The notes: generated from the letters alone by a model not told the origin. Shown: positions 1 through 10,701, numbered from the stretch's first letter. The stretch: DNA of 47,634 nucleotides from Rhodoferax sp. (GCF_011391645.1 NZ_JAABQC010000006.1:1-47634), one strand, 5' to 3'. Made by a program: numbers and translations.

Positions 1-113
1 ACAACCACAAAGCTGTGTTCAATACGAACCACTTCGGCAGTGATTACTTCGCCCGTGCGCATCTCAGTGCGTTGCAGGGACTCTTCAAACAGGTCGGCAA
101 AAGATTCAGACAT
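1..113 (-). CDS. rpsA: 30S ribosomal protein S1, N-terminal part (cut by window edge)
   Basis: The first 37 codons are visible, reading MSESFADLFEESLQRTEMRT and then GEVITAEVVRIEHSFVV. This is the typical beginning of betaproteobacterial ribosomal protein S1, the mRNA-binding protein of the 30S subunit, ahead of its first S1 (OB-fold) repeat. The ORF track missed it because it runs off the left edge. The ATG at 113 has no clear Shine-Dalgarno sequence; in Escherichia coli rpsA is likewise translated from a structured leader without a strong one. It lies 132 bp downstream of cmk on the same strand, the cmk-rpsA order common in proteobacteria. Identity is firm; the rest of the gene is outside the window. 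Confidence 0.93.
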   Translation of the reverse strand, partial: MSESFADLFEESLQRTEMRTGEVITAEVVRIEHSFVV

Positions 114-245
114 TTTCGGTGCGGTAATGAAAACCGCGGGGTTAAGTTTTTTGAACCTCATTCGCAGTGCGCCAATGCAGCGCGAGGGGGCAAATGAGGA
201 CCTGTGCATTGGCCTGAGCCTTTGCGTTTTCGCCCTTGAGAAAGA
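114..245 (-). promoter_or_regulatory. cmk-rpsA intergenic leader of rpsA
   Basis: These 132 bp separate the cmk stop from the rpsA start. No ORF is convincing. No strong ribosome binding site precedes the rpsA ATG. By analogy with other proteobacteria the region could hold an rpsA promoter and the structured leader used for S1 autoregulation, but I cannot point to a specific box. Confidence 0.35.
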
Positions 246-2243
246 TCAGAAGGGCTGCTTGCCTTGCCACCAGTTCAACACCAGAAGAACCGATTCTTCA
301 ATCGATAAACCTGAGTTGTCGAGCAGCTTGGCATTCGTTGCCGGCTTGAGTGGCGCGACGCTTCGGGACGAATCCCGCGCGTCACGCGCATCCAGGTCAG
401 CGCGAAGAGCGTCGAGTGTAGTTGATTTCTCTTTTGAAATCAACTGTTTAAACCGCCGTTGCGCGCGTTGTTCGGCGCTGGCGGTTAAAAATACCTTGAG
501 CGGCGCCTCGGGAAAGATCACGGTGCCCATGTCGCGGCCATCGGCCACCAGGCCTGGCAGGCGGCGAAAACCGTGCTGCAAATCGACCAGCGCGGCGCGC
601 ACCTTGGGCAGGGCGGAGACTTTGGATGCACTCATGCCGGCGGCTTCGGTGCGAATGGCCTCACAAACGTCCTCGCCATTGAGCAGTACCTGGTCACCCT
701 TGAATTCAATGCACAGACCTTGGGCCAACTCGGCAATGGCTGCTTCGCCGGAGGCATCCAGCGGCAGACCGGCCCGCGTGGCAGCCAGCGCGGAGATGCG
801 GTAGAGCGCGCCCGAATCCAGCAGGTGGTAACCCAACTGGCCGGCCAGATGTGCTGCCAGTGTGCCTTTGCCCGACGCGGTGGGGCCATCGACGCAAATG
901 ACGGGAATTTTGGCCGGGTCGGCCTGCACCAGCGAGAAAAGCGCCTCAAAAAAGTCGGGGAAGGTCTTGGCAACACACTTTGGGTCTTCAATGCGCACTG
1001 GCAGGCCTGCCGGGTTGAAAGCGGCCAGCGCAAAACACATGGCCACGCGATGGTCGTCGTAAGTGTGGATGCTGGCGGCCTTCCAGTCGGCCGGGCTGGC
1101 AGGTGGCGTGACCTGGATAAAGTCAGCCCCCTCAACCACGGTGGCGCCGAGCTTGCGCAGTTCACACGCCATGGCGGCAATGCGGTCGGTTTCCTTGACG
1201 CGCCAACTGGCAATATTGCGCAGTGTGGTGGTGCCCTGCGCATACAAGGCCATCACGGCCAGGGTCATGGCGGCGTCGGGAATATGGTTGCAGTCGAGCT
1301 CAATGGCGGTGAGCGGCCAGGCGCCGCGCGACACTTCCAGCCAGTTGGGGCCGCTCAGCACCCGGGCGCCCATCATTTGGGCGGCCTCGATGAAGCGGAT
1401 GTCGCCCTGAATCGAATCGGCGCCCAACCCTTCGATGCGGATGCCGCTGTGACCCTTGTCTGCGGGCGCGATGGCACCCAGGGCGATGAAATAACTGGCA
1501 GACGACGCATCGGCTTCGACAAACAGGGTGCCTGGCGACTGGTACCGGCTACCTGCCGGAATGGTGAAACGCTGCCAGCCGTCGCGGCGCACCTGAATGC
1601 CAAAGCGCGCCAGCAGGTTCAGCGTGATCTCGATGTAAGGCCGGGAGATCAGTTCACCCACGACGTCGATCACGATGTCTTGTCGGGCCACCAGCGGCAA
1701 CGCCATCAGCAGGGCAGTCAGGAACTGGCTGGAGACGTCGCCGCGCACCCGGATTGGAGCGCCGAGCTTTAAATCAGGCTGGCCAATGTGCAGCGGCGGG
1801 AAGCCGTCGTGGCCGGTGTAGTCGATCTGGCAACCGAGTAGGCGCAGCGCATCCACCAGGTCGCCAATCGGGCGCTCGTGCATGCGTGGCACACCGCTCA
1901 GGTGGTAGCTGCCACCCATCAGGGCCAGCGCCGCGGTAAGCGGCCGGATGGCGGTGCCGGCGTTGCCCATGAACAGCTTGGCTTGACTGAGTTTGGGTGT
2001 TCCGGCCAGTCCGTCAATGACCACGGTGTTGCCGCTCTGCTCGATGTCGCAGCCCAGCGCGCGCAGGGCTGCCAGCATGATCCGGGTGTCGTCGGAATCC
2101 AGCACGTCATGCAAGGTGGTGCGACCCTGGGTCAGGGCGGCCAGCAGCAACACCCGGTTCGAAATACTCTTGGAACCTGGCAAGGTGATGGTGCCGCCAG
2201 CGGATTGCAGGGGCGGCAGGTCGATGAAGGCGGTGTTCAGCAT
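246..2243 (-). CDS. aroA-cmk: Fused EPSP synthase (AroA) and cytidylate kinase (Cmk)
   Basis: One 665-residue chain carries two enzymes. The N-terminal part (about residues 1-430) is 3-phosphoshikimate 1-carboxyvinyltransferase, step six of the shikimate pathway, with [38 protein letters not shown] and the catalytic VKETDR segment. The C-terminal part (about 435-665) is CMP kinase, with the P-loop GPTASGKGT and the ARDARDSSR lid region. No stop or linker gene separates them, so the fusion is real in this sequence. Annotated fusions of this kind are known in Comamonadaceae. I chose the ATG at 2243 ([12 protein letters not shown]), preceded by AGG, rather than the upstream ATG at 2279; it overlaps tyrA by 7 nt. 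It sits between tyrA and rpsA, consistent with both activities. Confidence 0.93.
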   Translation of the reverse strand: MLNTAFIDLPPLQSAGGTITLPGSKSISNRVLLLAALTQGRTTLHDVLDSDDTRIMLAALRALGCDIEQSGNTVVIDGLAGTPKLSQAKLFMGNAGTAIRPLTAALALMGGSYHLSGVPRMHERPIGDLVDALRLLGCQIDYTGHDGFPPLHIGQPDLKLGAPIRVRGDVSSQFLTALLMALPLVARQDIVIDVVGELISRPYIEITLNLLARFGIQVRRDGWQRFTIPAGSRYQSPGTLFVEADASSASYFIALGAIAPADKGHSGIRIEGLGADSIQGDIRFIEAAQMMGARVLSGPNWLEVSRGAWPLTAIELDCNHIPDAAMTLAVMALYAQGTTTLRNIASWRVKETDRIAAMACELRKLGATVVEGADFIQVTPPASPADWKAASIHTYDDHRVAMCFALAAFNPAGLPVRIEDPKCVAKTFPDFFEALFSLVQADPAKIPVICVDGPTASGKGTLAAHLAGQLGYHLLDSGALYRISALAATRAGLPLDASGEAAIAELAQGLCIEFKGDQVLLNGEDVCEAIRTEAAGMSASKVSALPKVRAALVDLQHGFRRLPGLVADGRDMGTVIFPEAPLKVFLTASAEQRAQRRFKQLISKEKSTTLDALRADLDARDARDSSRSVAPLKPATNAKLLDNSGLSIEESVLLVLNWWQGKQPF

Positions 2244-3124
2244 GCTTGCCTGGGGTTGTGATGTTGCTTGAGATGCCATTGGCTGCGCGCCGCGCTGGCC
2301 TGTTCGATCAGGGCCTGCAGCGCCGCACCATCACCTTCCTGCATCAGGCGCTCGAAAGCCTGCAATTGCGCCTGAAAGTATTGGCTTTGGGCCAGCAACT
2401 GCTGCCGGTTGGTCAGCAGGATGTCGCGCCAGACCTTGGGGTCGCTGGCGGCAATGCGGGTGAAGTCGCGAAAGCCGGGACCGGCCAGCGACAAAAATTC
2501 TTCCCCCTGCGGCTGACCGGTGACGGCGTTCATCATCGCAAATGCCAGCAGGTGCGGCAAGTGGCTGACTGCTGCAAAAGCGGCGTCATGGGCCTCTGGC
2601 GCCATGTTCACGACCTTGCAATCCAGCGCTTGCCAAAGATCCTGCGCTTGCTGGCGCTGCTTGTCCAAGGTCTCGGTCGTGGGCGTCAGAATCACCTGAC
2701 AGCCCTGGTACAGCCTGGCGTCGGCGTGCTCCACACCCGCCTTTTCTTTCCCGGCAATCGGGTGGGTCGGCACAAATGAGCCGATCTGTCCACCCAGCGC
2801 GCGCCGGGCAGCCGCCAGCACATCACTTTTGGTGGAGCCCACATCCATGATCAGCATCTGCGGCGTGACCGCGGGCTGAATCGCCTGCAGGGTGGCCTCG
2901 GTGGCGGAAACCGGCACGGCCACCAGCACGATGTCGGCACCGGTGGCTGCCTGCCCGGGCGAGGCGGCCGCCTCGTCGATGACGCCGAGTTGCAGGGCTT
3001 TCTGCAGGGTCGTGGTCGACGGACTGAACCCGACCACGCGTTGCACCAGCCCGGCATCTTTAAGCGCCAGCGCAAATGAGCCGCCCATCAGGCCGCAGCC
3101 GATCAAGCCGAGTCGTTCAAACAT
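2237..3124 (-). CDS. tyrA: Prephenate/arogenate dehydrogenase
   Basis: A 295-residue NAD(P)-dependent dehydrogenase that oxidatively decarboxylates prephenate (or arogenate) toward tyrosine. The N-terminal Rossmann loop reads [20 protein letters not shown], and the prephenate-binding and catalytic region contains [18 protein letters not shown]. There is no fused chorismate mutase; that activity is in the neighbouring pheA. The track ORF starts earlier, but the family-consistent start is [11 protein letters not shown] at 3124, which leaves a 2-nt gap after the pheA stop. Its 3' end overlaps aroA-cmk by 7 nt, so translational coupling in one operon is likely. Confidence 0.92.
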   Translation of the reverse strand: MFERLGLIGCGLMGGSFALALKDAGLVQRVVGFSPSTTTLQKALQLGVIDEAAASPGQAATGADIVLVAVPVSATEATLQAIQPAVTPQMLIMDVGSTKSDVLAAARRALGGQIGSFVPTHPIAGKEKAGVEHADARLYQGCQVILTPTTETLDKQRQQAQDLWQALDCKVVNMAPEAHDAAFAAVSHLPHLLAFAMMNAVTGQPQGEEFLSLAGPGFRDFTRIAASDPKVWRDILLTNRQQLLAQSQYFQAQLQAFERLMQEGDGAALQALIEQASAARSQWHLKQHHNPRQAC

Positions 3125-3126
3125 GC

Positions 3127-4209
3127 TCAGTCTGCCACCGGGTAAGTGCCCAGCACTTTGTAGAACGCGCACAGTCCGCGCAATTCTTCCAGCGCGGCGG
3201 CCACATGGGGCTGGCTGGGGTGGCCTTGCAGGTCGATGTAAAAGTAGTATTCCCACTGGCCCGAGCGCGCTGGCCGTGACTCGAACCGGGTCATGGACAC
3301 GCCGTGTTTCTTCAGCGGCACCAGCAGGTCATGCACGGCCCCGGGCCGGTTGGTGACCGAGACGATCAGGCTGACGCAGTCATTGCCGGTGGCCTGCGGC
3401 GCGGCCAGCGTCTGCGGCAGGCAGATGATGGCAAATCGGGTGCGGTTGAAGGCGTCGTCCTGGATCGCATAAGAGGCAATGTGCAGGCCAAATTCACTGC
3501 CGGCGCGTTCGCTGGCAATGGCCGCCCAGGCCGGGTTGGTGGCGGCGATGCGGGCACCCTCGGCGTTGCTGGCGGCAGCGCGCCGCTCGGCGTGGGGCAG
3601 GTGGGTGGTGAGCCAGTCCTGGCACTGCGCCAGCGCCTGCGGGTGGGCATAAACGGCCTCGATGTCGTGCAGCGAGGGCTCCAGGCGCAGCAGATTGTGG
3701 CGCACCAGAAAGCTGGTTTCTCCAATGATGTGCAAGGGCGAGTTGAGCAGCAAATCGAGTGAACGCGAGATCACGCCCTCCGATGAGTTTTCAATCGGCA
3801 CCACGCCAAATTCGGCGCTGCCGGCGGCTGTGGCGCGAAACACCTCGTCGATGCTGACGCACAACACGCGTGACATGCTGCCGCCAAAGAACTGGATCGC
3901 CGCCTGCTCGCTGAAGGTGCCCGCCGGCCCCAGGTAGGCCACCCGCTGCGGCGCTTCCAAGGCGCGGCAAGCCGACATGATTTCCCGCCAGATCAGGCTC
4001 AGGCTGTGGTCCTTGAGCGGTCCGCCGTTGTGCGCCTGCAAATTGGCGATGACCTGGGCCTCGCGGTCCGGGCGGAACACCGCCGAGCCGTCCAGGCGCT
4101 TGATTTCGCCCACCTCATGGGCCAGGCCAGCGCGCTGGTTGAGCAGGCGTAGCAACTCCTGGTCAAGGGCATCAATCTGGGTGCGCAGTTCTGGAAGGGT
4201 TTTTGCCAT
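3127..4209 (-). CDS. pheA: P-protein: chorismate mutase / prephenate dehydratase
   Basis: A 360-residue bifunctional enzyme turning chorismate into prephenate and then phenylpyruvate for phenylalanine synthesis. Domains in order: an AroQ-type chorismate mutase (about 1-85, LPELRTQIDALDQELLRLLN), prephenate dehydratase (about 90-270, starting VAYLGPAGTFSEQAA, with the active-site FNRTRF), and a C-terminal ACT domain with ESRP, where phenylalanine feedback normally binds. I chose MAKTLPELR at 4209 rather than the track start 14 codons upstream because the family begins there. It lies 59 bp downstream of serC and 2 nt upstream of tyrA on the same strand. Confidence 0.93.
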   Translation of the reverse strand: MAKTLPELRTQIDALDQELLRLLNQRAGLAHEVGEIKRLDGSAVFRPDREAQVIANLQAHNGGPLKDHSLSLIWREIMSACRALEAPQRVAYLGPAGTFSEQAAIQFFGGSMSRVLCVSIDEVFRATAAGSAEFGVVPIENSSEGVISRSLDLLLNSPLHIIGETSFLVRHNLLRLEPSLHDIEAVYAHPQALAQCQDWLTTHLPHAERRAAASNAEGARIAATNPAWAAIASERAGSEFGLHIASYAIQDDAFNRTRFAIICLPQTLAAPQATGNDCVSLIVSVTNRPGAVHDLLVPLKKHGVSMTRFESRPARSGQWEYYFYIDLQGHPSQPHVAAALEELRGLCAFYKVLGTYPVAD

Positions 4210-4268
4210 GGACCGGTTCAAGTAAAAGAGTAAGTGTCTTTGCGCGTGCAATGTGGCAAGCGGGGGTT

Positions 4269-5369
4269 TTAGCCGCGCCGGGCTTCAAAGTCCCGCATAT
4301 AAGCCACCAGTGCCTGCACGCCTGCGAGCGGCATGGCGTTGTAAATGCTGGCACGCATGCCGCCCACCGATTTGTGGCCCTTGAGTTGCAGCAGGCCACA
4401 CTCGCGAGCGCCGCTGAGAAAGGCGTCGTTGAGGCTTTCATCGCGCAGGTAAAACGGCACGTTCATGCGTGAGCGGCAGTCACGGGCCACCCGGTTTTGA
4501 TACAGCCCGGAGCTGTCAATGGCGTGGTAAAGCAGTTCGGCCTTGGCAATATTGCGGGCTTCAACGGCCGCAATGCCGCCCTGGCGCTTGAGCCACTGGA
4601 ACACCAACCCGGCCATGTAGATCGAATAGGTTGGCGGGGTGTTGTACATCGAATCGTTGTCGGCCACGGTGCGGTAGTTGAAGGCGCTGGGGCAAATCGG
4701 CAGGGCGCGGTCAAGCAGGTCTTCGCGCACCACCACCAGTGTCAGGCCGGCGGGCCCCAGGTTTTTCTGGGCACCGCCAAAGGCCAGCCCGACGCGCGAC
4801 CAGTCCACCGTGCGCGAGGCCACGTGCGACGAGAAGTCCAGCACCAGCGGCGCCTCGCAGCCCAGGGCCTTCAGATCGGGCAGGGCGTGGTATTCGACAC
4901 CGTTGATGGTCTCGTTGCTGCAGATGTGCACATAAGCCGGTTTGTCGCTGAGCTGCCAACTGGCAGGATCGGCCAGCGAGGTGTGGCCATTGCCCCGGGT
5001 GTGGGCCGCCTCATGGGCAGTGCAGTATTTGGCGGCTTCAGCAAGTGACTTCTGGCTCCAGCTGCCGGTCACCACAAAGTCGGCCGTCTGGCCTTTTGAC
5101 AGGTTGAGCGGCACGATGGCGTTTTCAGCCAGACCACCGCCCTGCATGAAAAGCAGTTTGAAATGCGCGGGCACCGCCAGCAATTCACGCAGATCAGCCA
5201 GGGCCTGTTCATGGATGGCGCCAAATTCCTTGCCCCGGTGGCTCATTTCCATCACGCCCATGCCGCTGCCGTGCCAGTCGAGCATCTCGGCGGCAGCCTG
5301 ACTCAGCACCTCATCGGGCATGACGGCCGGGCCGGCAGAAAAGTTATACGGGCGCATCGGTGTCGTCAT
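4269..5369 (-). CDS. serC: Phosphoserine aminotransferase
   Basis: A 366-residue class V PLP aminotransferase that converts 3-phosphohydroxypyruvate to phosphoserine; the family also acts in pyridoxine synthesis. Visible signatures are the N-terminal [15 protein letters not shown] and the PLP-lysine segment [15 protein letters not shown]. The track ORF begins at 5411, but a GAGG six bases before the ATG at 5369 supports [14 protein letters not shown] as the start. It overlaps the 3' end of gyrA by 26 nt. The order gyrA-serC-pheA-tyrA-aroA is a conserved betaproteobacterial run. Confidence 0.93.
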   Translation of the reverse strand: MTTPMRPYNFSAGPAVMPDEVLSQAAAEMLDWHGSGMGVMEMSHRGKEFGAIHEQALADLRELLAVPAHFKLLFMQGGGLAENAIVPLNLSKGQTADFVVTGSWSQKSLAEAAKYCTAHEAAHTRGNGHTSLADPASWQLSDKPAYVHICSNETINGVEYHALPDLKALGCEAPLVLDFSSHVASRTVDWSRVGLAFGGAQKNLGPAGLTLVVVREDLLDRALPICPSAFNYRTVADNDSMYNTPPTYSIYMAGLVFQWLKRQGGIAAVEARNIAKAELLYHAIDSSGLYQNRVARDCRSRMNVPFYLRDESLNDAFLSGARECGLLQLKGHKSVGGMRASIYNAMPLAGVQALVAYMRDFEARRG

Positions 5370-7977
5370 CGGTGGCCTCGTCTGCTGGTGGGATGGCATC
5401 GTTTTCCACAATGCGCTGCAGGCCGCTCAACTGCGAGCCGTCATCCAGCCCAATCAGCGTCACGCCCTGGGTGGCGCGACCCAGTTCGCGGATTTCAGAG
5501 ACGCGGGTGCGCACCAGCACGCCCCGGTCGGTGATCAGCATGATTTCGTCGTCAGCATGCACCAGCGTGGCAGCCACCACCTTGCCGTTGCGTTCACTCT
5601 GTTGGATGGCAATCATGCCCTTGGTGCCGCGCCCGTGGCGGGTGTATTCTGCAATGCTGGTGCGCTTGCCATAGCCGTTCTGGGTGGCGGTCAGCACGCT
5701 TTGCGTTTCGTCTTCGGCCACCAGCATGGCGATCACGCTCTGGCCTTCTTCGAGCATCATGCCGCGCACACCGCGCGCCTGGCGGCCCATCGGGCGCACA
5801 TCGTTTTCATCAAAGCGCACGGCTTTGCCGCCATCACTGAACAGCATCACGTCGTGCTGGCCGTCGGTCAGCGCGGCCCCAATCAGATAGTCGCCCTCGT
5901 CCAGATCGACGGCAATGATGCCGGCCTTGCGCGGGTTGGAAAACTCAACCAGTGCAGTCTTCTTGACCGTGCCCATGCTGGTGGCCATGAAAACATAATG
6001 GTCGGCTGGGAATGTGCGTTTTTCGCCGGTCAGCGGCAGTACCACGGTGACTTTTTCGCCGTCCTGCAGCGGGAACATGTTGACAATCGGGCGACCGCGT
6101 GAGCCGCGCGAGCCCTGCGGCACTTCCCACACCTTGAGCCAGTACATGCGGCCGCGGTTGCTGAAGCACAGGATGTAGTCGTGCGTGTTGGCAATAAAAA
6201 GCTGGTCCACCCAGTCGTCTTCTTTTGTGGCGGTGGCCTGCTTGCCACGGCCGCCCCGCTTCTGTGCCCGGTACTCGCTTAACGGCTGGCTCTTGATGTA
6301 GCCGCTGTGGCTCAGCGTGACCACCATGTCGGTTGGCGTGATCAGGTCTTCGGTCGACAGGTCAAACGAGCTATGCTCCACCAGGCTGCGACGCGCCCCC
6401 AACTTGGTCTGGCCAAATTCGGTTTTGATGGCGGTGAGTTCGTCGCTGATGATGATCGACACGCGCTCGGGACGGGCCAGAATGTCGAGCAGGTCATCAA
6501 TCTCGGCCATCACTTCTTTGTACTCGGCCACGATCTTGTCCTGCTCCAGGCCGGTCAGGCGTTGCAGGCGCATCTGCAGGATTTCCTGCGCCTGCGTTTC
6601 TGACAGGCGGTACAGGCCATCGTTGCCCATGCCGTATTGCGGCTCCAGCCCGTCCGGACGGTAGCTATCGGCATTGATGACGCCACCGTCGGCGCGCGTG
6701 CGGGTGAGCATCTCGCGCACCAATTTGCTGTCCCAGGGGCGGCTCATCAACTCAAGCTTGGCCACAGGAGGCGTGGGCGACTCGCGGATGATCCGGATGA
6801 AGTCGTCAATATTGGCCAAAGCCACGGCCAGGCCTTCCAGCACATGACCGCGTTCGCGCGCCTTGCGCAGCGTGAACACGGTGCGGCGCGTCACCACTTC
6901 GCGGCGGTGCTGCAAAAAGACCTCGATCAGGTCCTTCAGGTTGCACAACTTGGGTTGACCGTTGATCAGCGCCACCATGTTCATGCCAAAGGTGTCCTGC
7001 AACTGGGTTTGTTTGTACAGGTTGTTCAGCACCACCTCAGGCACTTCACCGCGCTTGAGTTCAATCACCAGGCGCATGCCCGACTTGTCGGACTCGTCCT
7101 GAATGTGGCTGATACCCTCGATTTTTTTCTCATGCACCAGTTCGGCCATGCGCTCCTGTAGCGTCTTTTTATTGACCTGGTAGGGCAGCTCGTCGACGAT
7201 GATGGACTGGCGCTGGCCTTTGTCGATGTCTTCAAAGTGGCACTTGGCGCGCATCACCACACGGCCACGGCCGGTGCGGTAACCGTCCTTGACCCCGTTG
7301 ATGCCATAAATAATGCCGGCGGTGGGGAAGTCGGGCGCCGGGATGATTTCCATCAGCTCGTCAATCGAGGCTTGCGGGTTGCGCAGCAGGTGCAGGCAGG
7401 CGTCCACCACTTCGTTCAGGTTGTGTGGCGGAATATTGGTGGCCATGCCCACGGCAATACCGCCCGAGCCATTCACCAGCAAATTGGGCAGGCGCGTGGG
7501 TAGCACCAGCGGCTCTTTTTCAGAGCCATCGTAGTTGGGACCGAAGTCAACGGTTTCCTTGTCCAGATCTGCCAACAGTTCATGAGCGATTTTGGCCAGA
7601 CGGATTTCGGTGTAACGCATGGCAGCCGCGTTGTCGCCGTCGACCGAACCGAAATTGCCCTGCCCGTCGACCAGCATATGGCGCATGGAGAAGTCTTGCG
7701 CCATGCGAACAATGGTGTCGTACACCGACTGGTCACCATGCGGGTGGTACTTACCAATGACATCACCAACGATACGAGCAGACTTCTTATAGGCCTTGTT
7801 CCAGTCGTTGTTGAGCTCGTGCATGGCAAACAACACGCGCCGGTGTACCGGCTTGAGACCGTCACGCGCATCAGGCAGGGCCCGCCCGACGATCACGCTC
7901 ATGGCGTAATCCAGGTAGCTGCGACGCATCTCGTCGGCAAGACTGGTGGGCAGGGTTTCTTTGGCGAACTGGGTCAT
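5344..7977 (-). CDS. gyrA: DNA gyrase subunit A
   Basis: An 877-residue type IIA topoisomerase subunit that breaks and rejoins DNA and, with GyrB, introduces negative supercoils. The breakage-reunion domain shows [14 protein letters not shown] and the catalytic tyrosine in [15 protein letters not shown]. The C-terminal beta-pinwheel carries a GyrA box, [11 protein letters not shown], and the length fits a full subunit. In the quinolone-determining segment the sequence is [10 protein letters not shown], so the position equivalent to E. coli Ser83 is Gln and the next is Ser. It is the first gene of the minus-strand serC-aroA run and divergent from the ompA-like gene, with 245 bp between. Confidence 0.97.
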   Translation of the reverse strand: MTQFAKETLPTSLADEMRRSYLDYAMSVIVGRALPDARDGLKPVHRRVLFAMHELNNDWNKAYKKSARIVGDVIGKYHPHGDQSVYDTIVRMAQDFSMRHMLVDGQGNFGSVDGDNAAAMRYTEIRLAKIAHELLADLDKETVDFGPNYDGSEKEPLVLPTRLPNLLVNGSGGIAVGMATNIPPHNLNEVVDACLHLLRNPQASIDELMEIIPAPDFPTAGIIYGINGVKDGYRTGRGRVVMRAKCHFEDIDKGQRQSIIVDELPYQVNKKTLQERMAELVHEKKIEGISHIQDESDKSGMRLVIELKRGEVPEVVLNNLYKQTQLQDTFGMNMVALINGQPKLCNLKDLIEVFLQHRREVVTRRTVFTLRKARERGHVLEGLAVALANIDDFIRIIRESPTPPVAKLELMSRPWDSKLVREMLTRTRADGGVINADSYRPDGLEPQYGMGNDGLYRLSETQAQEILQMRLQRLTGLEQDKIVAEYKEVMAEIDDLLDILARPERVSIIISDELTAIKTEFGQTKLGARRSLVEHSSFDLSTEDLITPTDMVVTLSHSGYIKSQPLSEYRAQKRGGRGKQATATKEDDWVDQLFIANTHDYILCFSNRGRMYWLKVWEVPQGSRGSRGRPIVNMFPLQDGEKVTVVLPLTGEKRTFPADHYVFMATSMGTVKKTALVEFSNPRKAGIIAVDLDEGDYLIGAALTDGQHDVMLFSDGGKAVRFDENDVRPMGRQARGVRGMMLEEGQSVIAMLVAEDETQSVLTATQNGYGKRTSIAEYTRHGRGTKGMIAIQQSERNGKVVAATLVHADDEIMLITDRGVLVRTRVSEIRELGRATQGVTLIGLDDGSQLSGLQRIVENDAIPPADEATDDDTDAPV

Positions 7978-8222
7978 GGGAAAGGCTTGAGGCGAAGCAA
8001 GATCTGAGTTAGCTCGCGATTTTAAGCTGCGAAAATGTGGCTCCGGCGCAACGAACCATTTGAAAAATTTAGTTCAACAGCCTTTGTCATGCGCTCTGTG
8101 CGCCAGCACACCAACGCCCCAATTCGTTGTGGCACAATTGATTCAACGTTTGAAGTGATAGGCATTTTGAGCGTCTTATTTACTTAACGCAGCGCGGCTG
8201 TGATCTTTCCCTTAGGAGAACC

Positions 8223-8942
8223 ATGATGAAATTTAACAATATTGCAGTGCTGTTCGCAGCAGTAGCTTTTGCCCTGCCCATGGCTTCGAGTGCTCAAAAC
8301 ACGCAGCCGTTTCCGGCCAAGCCTATCGCCAGCCCCACCGCTGATGACTTCAAGTACGCAACCGGCGAAAACCAGTGGCGCTCAGCTGACGGCAAACCCG
8401 TCATGAACGGTACCAACGAACTCTGCTGGCGCAATGCGTTCTGGACACCAGCCACCGCCTACCCAGGCTGCGACGGTTCCATCCTCAAACCCCTGCCTGT
8501 CGTTGCTCCGGCACCCGCTCGAGCACCGGTTGCTGTCGCACCCGCTCCAGCACCTGCGCCAGCACCCGCGCCAGCTCCAATGGCACCCGCCAAGGTGACT
8601 TACGCCGCTGACGCGTTCTTTGACTTCGACAAGTCTGTGCTCAAGCCCGAAGGCAAAGCCAAGCTGGACGAACTGGTTGCCAAAACCAAGGACATCAACC
8701 TTGAAGTCGTGATTGCAGTTGGTCACACTGATGCTGTCGGTTCCGACGGTTACAACCAAAAGCTGTCAGTGCGCCGTTCAGAAGCCGTCAAGGCATACCT
8801 TGAGTCCAAGGGCATCGAAAAGAACCGCATTTACACCGAAGGCAAAGGCGAAGCGCAGCCAGTGGCTGACAACAAGACCAGCGATGGTCGCGCCAAGAAC
8901 CGCCGCGTTGAAATTGAAGTCGTGGGTACTCGTGCCAAGTAA
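8223..8942 (+). CDS. OmpA-family outer membrane protein
   Basis: A 239-residue secreted protein. A signal peptide ends near MASSAQ, followed by a short region, an Ala-Pro repeat linker (APAPAPAPAPAPMAPA), and a C-terminal OmpA/MotB peptidoglycan-binding domain (FDFDKSVLKPEGKAKLDEL, VGHTDAVGSDGYNQKLSVRR, GKGEAQPVADNKTSDGRAKN). There is no eight-stranded OmpA barrel, so this is a short OmpA-like anchor of the type abundant in Burkholderiales envelopes. TTAGGAGA just before the ATGATG start is a strong ribosome binding site. A strong terminator follows, so it is probably a monocistronic, well-expressed gene. Confidence 0.9.
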   Translation: MMKFNNIAVLFAAVAFALPMASSAQNTQPFPAKPIASPTADDFKYATGENQWRSADGKPVMNGTNELCWRNAFWTPATAYPGCDGSILKPLPVVAPAPARAPVAVAPAPAPAPAPAPAPMAPAKVTYAADAFFDFDKSVLKPEGKAKLDELVAKTKDINLEVVIAVGHTDAVGSDGYNQKLSVRRSEAVKAYLESKGIEKNRIYTEGKGEAQPVADNKTSDGRAKNRRVEIEVVGTRAK

Positions 8943-8968
8943 TTGGTTCATGTCCTAGCGTTTCAATC

Positions 8969-9006
8969 GCAATAAAAAGACCCGCTTCGGCGGGTTTTTT
9001 TATTGC
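8969..9006 (+). terminator. Rho-independent terminator after the OmpA-family gene
   Basis: A CCCGC-TTCG-GCGGG hairpin with a stable tetraloop sits in an A-rich left and T-rich right flank. It begins 26 bp after the stop codon. The near-symmetrical A and T flanks would let it work in either direction. Confidence 0.9.
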
Positions 9007-9216
9007 TGCTCGCAACAGGCAGCCCCATGCCAGTGCGTGAAGTCGGTGAAGCTGTCCAAAATATTCACGCAAGCCATCCTGCTCTGTGCGTCGCCCACAA
9101 CGGCTCAACCGCATCGGGGCTCGTCGGTCTCCTGTTTCATACTGGGTAACCGCCTCCCTGCCGCATTACGGCAACAGCGCAATGAAGTTTTAAGCCTGCC
9201 ATCCAAGTTTGAGCTA

Positions 9217-9230
9217 TAGGGTTTACCCTA
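9217..9230. promoter_or_regulatory. Candidate operator dyad upstream of maoC-pta
   Basis: TAGGGT-TT-ACCCTA is a 6+6 inverted repeat 50 bp upstream of the maoC-pta start, running into an AT-rich TAAAAT that could be a -10 element. A transcription factor controlling the pta-ackA pair could bind here. The regulator is not identified. Confidence 0.45.
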
Positions 9231-9279
9231 AAATACAGGGTTGGCATCGACCTAATTTTTTTCTTGAACCTGGATCACT

Positions 9280-10701
9280 ATGAATTTGTCTCTGGATAAC
9301 GAGTTGATTGAAAACTACACCTTCTCCGAGATCAAACTCGGGCAAAGTGCCCGCCTGCTGCGCACTTTGACTCTAGAAGATATCCACGCATTCGCCGCCG
9401 TGTCAGGTGACACCAATCCGGCTCACATGGACTCCGTCTATGCCAGCGAAAGCCTGTTTCACGGTGTGATTGCCCACGGCATGTGGAGTGGGGCGCTGAT
9501 TTCAGCCTTGTTGGGAACCCAGTTTCCTGGTCCTGGCACCATTTACCAGGACCAGGCGCTGCACTTTGTCAAGCCGGTCCGAGTGGGTGACACGCTGACC
9601 GTGACCGTGACCGTGACCGCGTTAAATTCAGAAAACAAGAGTGTGGAGCTTGATTGCCGGGTTTTCAACCAGCGCGGTGAAATGGTGCTGAATGGTCTTG
9701 CCAAAGTGTTGGCACCCACCACCAAAGTGCGACTGCCACGCGTGATGGCGCCACAGATTCAATTGTTTGATCCACAGTCGCGCTTCAACCAGTTGCTGGC
9801 GCTCGGCGAAAAGCTCGAAGCGGTGCGTTGCGCTGTGGTGCACCCGTGCGACGCAGGGTCTCTCAGCGGGGCGATGGATTCAGCCCGCTATGGCTTGATC
9901 GTGCCAGTGCTGATCGGCCCCGAGGTGCGTATCCGCCACGTGGCCGAAGAGGCGGGCATCGATTTGACCGGCGTTGAAATCCTGTCTGTGCCGCACAGCC
10001 ATGCGGCAGCCGAAAAAGCGGCTGAAATGGCAGCCGCCTGGGATGTGGAGATGCTTATGAAGGGCAGTCTGCACACCGACGAGCTGATTCACGCGGTGCT
10101 GGCCAGGCCGCAACTGCGGACCGGTCGGCGCATGTCGCATGTGTTCCGCTTCGATGTGCCGCTCTACCACAAGCCTTTGCTCATCACCGATGCTGCGCTC
10201 AACATTCACCCCACCCTGAAAGAGAAGGTGGACATCATTCAGAACGCCATCGACTTCGCCCGTGTTTTGGGGGTGGCAGAACCCAAGGTTGCCATTTTGT
10301 CCGCGGTGGAAATGGTCAACTCCAATATTCCCTCCACGCTGGATGCCGCAGCCCTTTGCAAAATGGCCGAGCGCGGGCAGATCACCGGCGGCGTGCTCGA
10401 CGGGCCGCTGGCCTTTGACAATGCCATCTCGATGCAGGCAGCGCAAATCAAGAACATTGAATCGGTGGTTGCCGGCCATGCCGACATCCTTGCCGTGCCT
10501 GATCTGGAAAGTGGCAACATGCTGGCCAAGCAGCTGGAATACCTGGCGGGCGCCAGCGGTTCCGGCATCGTGCTGGGCGCCCGGGTGCCCATTGCCCTGA
10601 CCAGCCGCGCCGATGGTCCCTCGAACCGGGTGGCTTCGGCACTGCTCGCCCTGCTGGTCGCGCACAATTCGCGCCGCGACCACCCGCGTCCGGTCTGGTA
10701 A
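9280..10701 (+). CDS. Fused MaoC-type hydratase and phosphate acetyltransferase
   Basis: A 473-residue two-domain protein. The N-terminal part (about 1-155) is a MaoC hot-dog domain with DTNPAHMD and HGVIAHGMWSGALISALLG, typical of (R)-specific enoyl-CoA hydratases. The C-terminal part (about 165-473) is a phosphate acetyl/butyryltransferase domain, ending near SGSGIVLGARVPIALTSRAD. The second half would exchange CoA and phosphate on acetyl- or acyl-CoA to feed the acetate kinase that starts 11 nt downstream. The pairing suggests overflow acetate or acyl-phosphate formation, possibly linked to hydroxyalkanoate metabolism through the MaoC domain; that link is inference. A tandem (GTGACC) tract encodes TVTVTVT in the hot-dog fold. 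Confidence 0.88.
   Translation: MNLSLDNELIENYTFSEIKLGQSARLLRTLTLEDIHAFAAVSGDTNPAHMDSVYASESLFHGVIAHGMWSGALISALLGTQFPGPGTIYQDQALHFVKPVRVGDTLTVTVTVTALNSENKSVELDCRVFNQRGEMVLNGLAKVLAPTTKVRLPRVMAPQIQLFDPQSRFNQLLALGEKLEAVRCAVVHPCDAGSLSGAMDSARYGLIVPVLIGPEVRIRHVAEEAGIDLTGVEILSVPHSHAAAEKAAEMAAAWDVEMLMKGSLHTDELIHAVLARPQLRTGRRMSHVFRFDVPLYHKPLLITDAALNIHPTLKEKVDIIQNAIDFARVLGVAEPKVAILSAVEMVNSNIPSTLDAAALCKMAERGQITGGVLDGPLAFDNAISMQAAQIKNIESVVAGHADILAVPDLESGNMLAKQLEYLAGASGSGIVLGARVPIALTSRADGPSNRVASALLALLVAHNSRRDHPRPVW

Noticed and set aside
573-1772. 399-residue and 254-residue plus-strand ORFs opposite aroA-cmk
   Set aside because: Antisense shadows of the AroA-Cmk fusion, without motifs or ribosome binding sites.
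9037-9219. 60-residue plus-strand ORF before maoC-pta
   Set aside because: No motif, no ribosome binding site, and it runs into the presumed promoter region.
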